NCBI GenBank assembly: GCA_026994225.1
Contig: JALWRI010000049.1
Location: 1 to 64,000, forward strand
Length of the DNA: 64,000 bases
From: Gammaproteobacteria bacterium
GTDB taxonomy: Bacteria; Pseudomonadota; Gammaproteobacteria; GRL18
Direction: 5' to 3'
Part shown: piece by piece, positions 60,433 through 64,000 of the stretch
Layout: every line of letters starts with the position of its first letter
How positions within the stretch are numbered: position 1 is the first letter of the stretch
Position numbers and translations under genes: made by a program
The notes under the pieces: model-generated
Seen by the model: the letters and a program-made list of their open reading frames with translations, nothing else
What the model was told of the DNA's origin: nothing
The model's database searches: none

Positions 60433-61992
60433 ATGAAAAAAGTCATCAAACAAGATATTGAAGGGTTTATTGAACAGTCGCAAAATGTATTAGAAAAAAT
60501 TAAATATTTAAAAGAATACCTATGCAATGAACAAATAAAAGAAGCAATTCAAGCACAACAATCCCGTCTAAAAAAAATGTTGTTTATTGCTGTAGTGGGA
60601 GAAGTAAAAGCGGGAAAAAGTACCTTTATTAATCGTCTATTGCGTACGAATGTGTGTAAGACAGATTTTGATGTATGTACACATCAAATTGAACAAATTA
60701 CTTATGCAGAAGAAGAAAGTGAATTTAATACTGAAAATTTACGTCAAATAGGACGTGATATACATATGCTAAAAGGGGTAGCTATTTTAGATACACCGGG
60801 TATTAATGTCATTAATGATGAGCATGAAAAAATTGCAAAAGCTATTATTCCTGAGGTAGACATTGTTTTTTTTATTTTGCATAGAATGCATATTAATCAA
60901 CAAACAACATGGGAATTTATTGATTTTATTCAAGAAGAATGGCAACGGCGAATATTTTTTGTCTTGACACATGGGGATGAATTTCCTAATGCGACAATAA
61001 TAGAGCAACATCTGGATTTAATTCGGAGCAATGCCATAGAGCATGGTATTAGTGAGCCGGTTGTTTTTCTTACCTCAGCGGGTGAAAATAGTGAAGAAAG
61101 CGGATTTGCTGAAATTCGTCAGCATTTAGAAAGAGATTTTGATGAAAGTGGCTCGTATCATACTAAAAAACAATCTATTATTGATGCATTTCAATTAATT
61201 ATTACTATTATTGATCAAGTCTATAAGAAACGTCGGGATATTTTAGATATATATTTAAATGCAATACAAGAAGCAGAAGATAAAGTGCAAGAAATATATC
61301 AAGGAATGCCGGCTATAGTAGAGGAAAAACGCTATATTTTGCCGGTTAGTAATTTAGAAAAAAAATATGAGGTAACTAAAGAATTAACTAATTTAACTGA
61401 TACGGCAACGTTTTTACTGGGTGAATTAGATACAATTGATGAAAAAATGGAACGTTGCCATGAGTTTATTAGTGATTTACAGATCAAGGATGTGAAACAA
61501 CGGTTTACGCAAAAAATTGATACCTTAAATCAGGAAATGATACAACAAGTGGAAACATTATTTAATTTTAATCCGTTAGCAGGAAAAATAACTTCTGAGC
61601 AAATAGTGGATTTTATGAGTAATGCGCCACAAAAAGGACTGATTGCATTTAAAAATATGATAAAACCTTTTCCATTTAAAATGAAGGCTGTCGTTATTGG
61701 GGTAGCGATATTAGCGATCTTATTATTAGTATCACAAATTATCAGTTTTTTCCTCGATTTTTTGCTGATTGTCTTATTATTATCCCCGATACTATTTGTT
61801 ATTATTTATTTAGTATTATGGGAATATAGAAAAATACGGTTACGAGATTTTAAAGGACGTTTAGACAGTATGCAATTAAATTTACAAACATTTTATGAAG
61901 ATTTACGTAAATATACTAATAAGCAGTATAACTTACAAGAGAAGGAATTAACACAAATGAAAAAGCTGTTTAACAAACTAAAAAAGTTATAA
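60433..61992 (+). CDS. Bacterial dynamin-like GTPase with C-terminal membrane hairpin
   Basis: The 519-residue protein has a dynamin-type GTPase domain (~45-250): G1 GEVKAGKSTFINRLL (P-loop 56-64), G2 Thr83 in VCTHQIEQI, G3 LDTPGINV (120-123), G4 THGDE. A helical, coiled region follows (~260-400), then two hydrophobic segments (~418-462: AVVIGVAILAILLLVSQII and LLIVLLLSPILFVIIYLV) and a final basic helix. That arrangement matches bacterial dynamin-like proteins, which remodel or protect membranes. It begins 18 bases after hisC, so may be co-transcribed, but has no pathway link. A terminator follows. Confidence 0.85.
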   Translation: MKKVIKQDIEGFIEQSQNVLEKIKYLKEYLCNEQIKEAIQAQQSRLKKMLFIAVVGEVKAGKSTFINRLLRTNVCKTDFDVCTHQIEQITYAEEESEFNTENLRQIGRDIHMLKGVAILDTPGINVINDEHEKIAKAIIPEVDIVFFILHRMHINQQTTWEFIDFIQEEWQRRIFFVLTHGDEFPNATIIEQHLDLIRSNAIEHGISEPVVFLTSAGENSEESGFAEIRQHLERDFDESGSYHTKKQSIIDAFQLIITIIDQVYKKRRDILDIYLNAIQEAEDKVQEIYQGMPAIVEEKRYILPVSNLEKKYEVTKELTNLTDTATFLLGELDTIDEKMERCHEFISDLQIKDVKQRFTQKIDTLNQEMIQQVETLFNFNPLAGKITSEQIVDFMSNAPQKGLIAFKNMIKPFPFKMKAVVIGVAILAILLLVSQIISFFLDFLLIVLLLSPILFVIIYLVLWEYRKIRLRDFKGRLDSMQLNLQTFYEDLRKYTNKQYNLQEKELTQMKKLFNKLKKL

Positions 61993-62029
61993 CGTCCGCT
62001 GTTGCCATTAGTAATGGTGGATATACCCC

Positions 62030-62053
62030 TTGCCCATATTTGGGCAATTCTTT
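62030..62053 (+). terminator. Hairpin terminator after the dynamin-like gene
   Basis: TTGCCCA (62030-62036), loop TATT, TGGGCAA (62041-62047), then TTCTTT. A perfect 7-base stem with a 4-base loop and a short T-rich tail. A smaller perfect hairpin, CCATTA-G-TAATGG at 62005-62017, lies just before it. Likely ends the mla-murA-his-dynamin transcript. Confidence 0.65.
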
Positions 62054-62086
62054 AGAGGCGTGTTGTGTTAAACAGCCAGAGATTAA

Positions 62087-62788
62087 TTAGAAGCGATAAC
62101 CAACTCCTACCATCATTAGCCAAGGATCAATATTAATATCAAATTTATGTTTAGTGCCTAGTTTGCTACTGCGAATATTCCCATCGGTACTGATATCTAC
62201 ATACATGGCAGTGGCATTGATAATAATATTGTCGGTAATTTTAAAATCTATACCGGCTTCTCCGACTACTCCCAACGAATCATTGACAGTTAAACTCATA
62301 TTATTGCGTGGAATTTTTGCAATATTTCCTAATGTGTCTTCAATTTGTGAATCAACATGTCCAGAAAAAAAGACAGTGTAGTTAAAACCTGCACCAACGT
62401 AGGCCTGGAAACGGTTATTGCTATTCATAAAATGCCATTGAGCAGTAAAAATGGAAGGGATATGCTTAGTGGTTGCGATGGTGACATCATCGAGACCATC
62501 AGCACCTTGTATCTTGTGTTTAAAGGGGAAAGAGCCTAAAAATTGTAGACCAATATCATCACTTATCATATAGTTCATAGATATAGCAACTTTAGTATCT
62601 CCTTCAACAGATGTACTGGCATTGCTAATGCCAAATGCTTCCATATTAGTAATAGAATTATTATCATTACTGTCCGAAATATTTGCCATATCCATACGGA
62701 TAATAAAATCGCCATTATCCCAAGAATATGCTGGAGCAATTACAAAGGCAGAAGAAAGTACGATAGATTGGAGTAGTTTATTATTCAT
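62087..62788 (-). CDS. OmpW-family outer-membrane protein
   Basis: The precursor of about 233 residues starts at ATG 62788 with a signal peptide (MNNKLLQSIVLSSAFVIAPAYS); the frame is open to 62854 but those codons lack signal-peptide or coding character. The mature part follows the OmpW plan: WDNGDFIIRMDMANIS, GLQFLGSFPFKHKI, PSIFTAQWHFMNSN, RFQAYVGAGFNYTVFF, VGEAGIDFKITDNI and a C-terminal aromatic WLMMVGVGYRF recognised by the Bam machine. OmpW makes an eight-stranded barrel passing small hydrophobic molecules. Nothing else is seen in the 284 bases up to the next gene. Confidence 0.9.
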   Translation of the reverse strand: MNNKLLQSIVLSSAFVIAPAYSWDNGDFIIRMDMANISDSNDNNSITNMEAFGISNASTSVEGDTKVAISMNYMISDDIGLQFLGSFPFKHKIQGADGLDDVTIATTKHIPSIFTAQWHFMNSNNRFQAYVGAGFNYTVFFSGHVDSQIEDTLGNIAKIPRNNMSLTVNDSLGVVGEAGIDFKITDNIIINATAMYVDISTDGNIRSSKLGTKHKFDINIDPWLMMVGVGYRF

Positions 62789-63072
62789 AGAGTATTTACC
62801 ATCATTATTATATTTGTAGTGTGGGTGAGTGCGCTTTATATATGACACTCCCATGTTGTTTACCTTGCGCCTATCTACTATTAGAATCTGTTTAATCCCA
62901 AATCATCCCCTACGGTCTTTTTTTGCACTGATAGCAGGTAATATTGGCAAGGTTGCTTCTATTTCTACTAATACCAAAGGGATATAATTATAGCCAATTA
63001 ATATTACTACCACAATCAAATTTTAGATATAGAATATGGGAATGGAGCGGATAGATAACTATCTTTTGTATA

Positions 63073-64000
63073 TTAAAGGTTAAAACATTCTAATTGTTTG
63101 ATTTCTTCTTTAAATTTTTGCATTGCTGTTTCTAATTCTTTTAATAATTGGTGTATGTATTGTAAGTCGTCCTTATTAGGTGTTTCTTTACAGGTTGCAT
63201 ATTTTTCTAATGTTAATGCAATTTCGTAAATTTCTTGTGCAGCAACATGTGAAGCATCGCCTTTTAAGGCATGGGCAAGGCGTTGCAAATGTAACATATT
63301 TTTTTGTTCTGTAGTATTGATTAACTGACTCAGTATTCTAGGAAAAGTAGTAATAGATATTTCCAATATTTGTTTTAACCAATGTAAATTGCCGTCAGTA
63401 GTTTGTAAAGCAGTTTGAAAATTAAAAATTTGTTTATTGGATGATGTTTTTTTTTGGATAGTTTCTTGTCGTTTATCTGTATTGTTTGCGGTATTAATGG
63501 GGAGTAAATAATGCTGTAAACGTTCCCATAATTCTTGAGGACGCATAGGTTTTAAATAATAATCATTCATTCCATTCGATAAACACATCTCTTTATTGAT
63601 GGTAATAGAGTTTGCGGTAATGGCAATAATGGGGGTTTGTGCATTCACCTGACTTTGATTCCGAATAACTTTAGTGCTATCCAAGCCGTTCATTTCGGGC
63701 ATTTCAATATCCATTAATATTAACTGATAAGGGGTGTGCATGGCTTTTTCTGCTGCAAGGCGGCCATTTACTGCAATATCAACCTGAAATTTACGTTGTA
63801 AGAAAAATTCTTGTAATATCATAGTATTAATTTCATTATCTTCTGCAATCAATATACGTGAAGTTGCTACTGGAGGGAGAGTATTTTGATCTTCTACAGG
63901 GGCTATATATTCCAATTTTGGCGTATCTGGAGCAGGGTTTTTTCCGGTGATTGGTACGGTAAAATGAAAACTAAAGGTAGAGCCTTGATGTAATTGGCTT
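63073..64000 (-). CDS. Hybrid sensor histidine kinase, C-terminal part (HATPase end - REC - HPt)
   Basis: The frame stays open to the window edge. The first visible residues, GSTFSFHFTVPI, are the end of an HATPase_c domain, so the true start lies beyond 64000; a TTG at 63915 in the same frame is not the start. Then comes a receiver (RILIAEDNEINTMILQEFF, LILMDIEMPEMNGLDS, PIIAITANSIT, YLKPMRPQELW) and a C-terminal HPt domain with RLAHALKGDASHVAA, whose first His is the phosphoryl acceptor. This BarA/ArcB-like layout implies a four-step phosphorelay to a separate response regulator. Sensor part not visible. Confidence 0.9.
   Translation of the reverse strand, partial: SQLHQGSTFSFHFTVPITGKNPAPDTPKLEYIAPVEDQNTLPPVATSRILIAEDNEINTMILQEFFLQRKFQVDIAVNGRLAAEKAMHTPYQLILMDIEMPEMNGLDSTKVIRNQSQVNAQTPIIAITANSITINKEMCLSNGMNDYYLKPMRPQELWERLQHYLLPINTANNTDKRQETIQKKTSSNKQIFNFQTALQTTDGNLHWLKQILEISITTFPRILSQLINTTEQKNMLHLQRLAHALKGDASHVAAQEIYEIALTLEKYATCKETPNKDDLQYIHQLLKELETAMQKFKEEIKQLECFNL

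Noticed and set aside
63040-63060. Short hairpin GATAG...CTATC with following T-run
   Set aside because: It points in the plus direction, where no gene ends; the gene beside it ends on the minus strand.

Overview
The window is AT-rich (roughly 35-40% G+C by eye), gene-dense bacterial DNA. Conserved blocks place it in the Gammaproteobacteria: lptD-surA-pdxA-rsmA, yrbG-kdsD-kdsC-lptC-lptA-lptB, the divergent mlaFED-B-ibaG-murA-hisGDC cluster, a TonB2-type ttpC-exbB-exbD-tonB-TPR operon, lpxH and apaG. Low G+C together with many c-di-GMP and phosphorelay proteins would fit a sulfur-oxidiser of the Thiotrichales/Beggiatoaceae type, but no marker here fixes the genus.

Layout. 0-0.4 kb: a suspicious left edge where fragments of an ATP-dependent DNA ligase and a TPR-like protein (minus strand) abut the C-terminal STAS domain of a SulP transporter (plus strand). 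0.8-2.9 kb: a bufferin operon (bufA2-bufB-bufC) with a strong stem-loop between bufA and bufB. 2.9-7.4 kb: CorC-type transporter, tandem-thioredoxin protein, unknown His-rich membrane protein, methyltransferase, apaG. 7.5-13.4 kb: accessory stretch (ComFB, HExxH protein, a candidate 27-aa membrane peptide, GT2 glycosyltransferase, two methyltransferases, GT-C-like membrane protein, truncated outer-membrane protein) that separates apaG from rsmA. 13.3-18.8 kb: rsmA, pdxA, surA, lptD. 18.96 kb: tRNA-Thr(TGT) behind a consensus promoter. 19.8-30.9 kb: ten closely spaced plus-strand genes joining a TonB2 energiser to a REC-GGDEF-EAL protein, two histidine kinases and two unusual PPGWDG receivers. 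30.9-35.1 kb: a two-gene minus-strand unit encoding a CheX/DUF3334-like protein and a 1141-residue protein in which STAS and FHA domains are built into a molybdopterin-oxidoreductase-like fold. 35.1-38.7 kb: lipoprotein hydrolase, Tyr/Pro-rich membrane protein, lpxH, two cyclophilins. 38.8-44 kb: dnaE and glnS. 44-51.4 kb: yrbG-kdsDC-lptCAB with a periplasmic binding protein and a GGDEF-EAL receptor appended. 51.5-60.4 kb: mlaA, zinc ribbon, gloB, mlaFED-B, ibaG, murA, hisGDC. 60.4-64 kb: dynamin-like GTPase, OmpW-like porin, and the end of a hybrid histidine kinase running off the window.

Much of the window serves the outer membrane: LPS core sugar supply (kdsC, kdsD, lpxH), LPS transport (lptA-D), porin folding (surA, periplasmic cyclophilin), phospholipid asymmetry (mla) and energised uptake (TonB2). 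Around this core sits dense signalling: two GGDEF-EAL proteins, three kinases, four receivers, ComFB, STAS and FHA modules. The best candidates for something undescribed are the STAS-MopB-FHA-MopB_CT protein with its CheX-like partner, and the neighbouring TonB2/phosphorelay operon.
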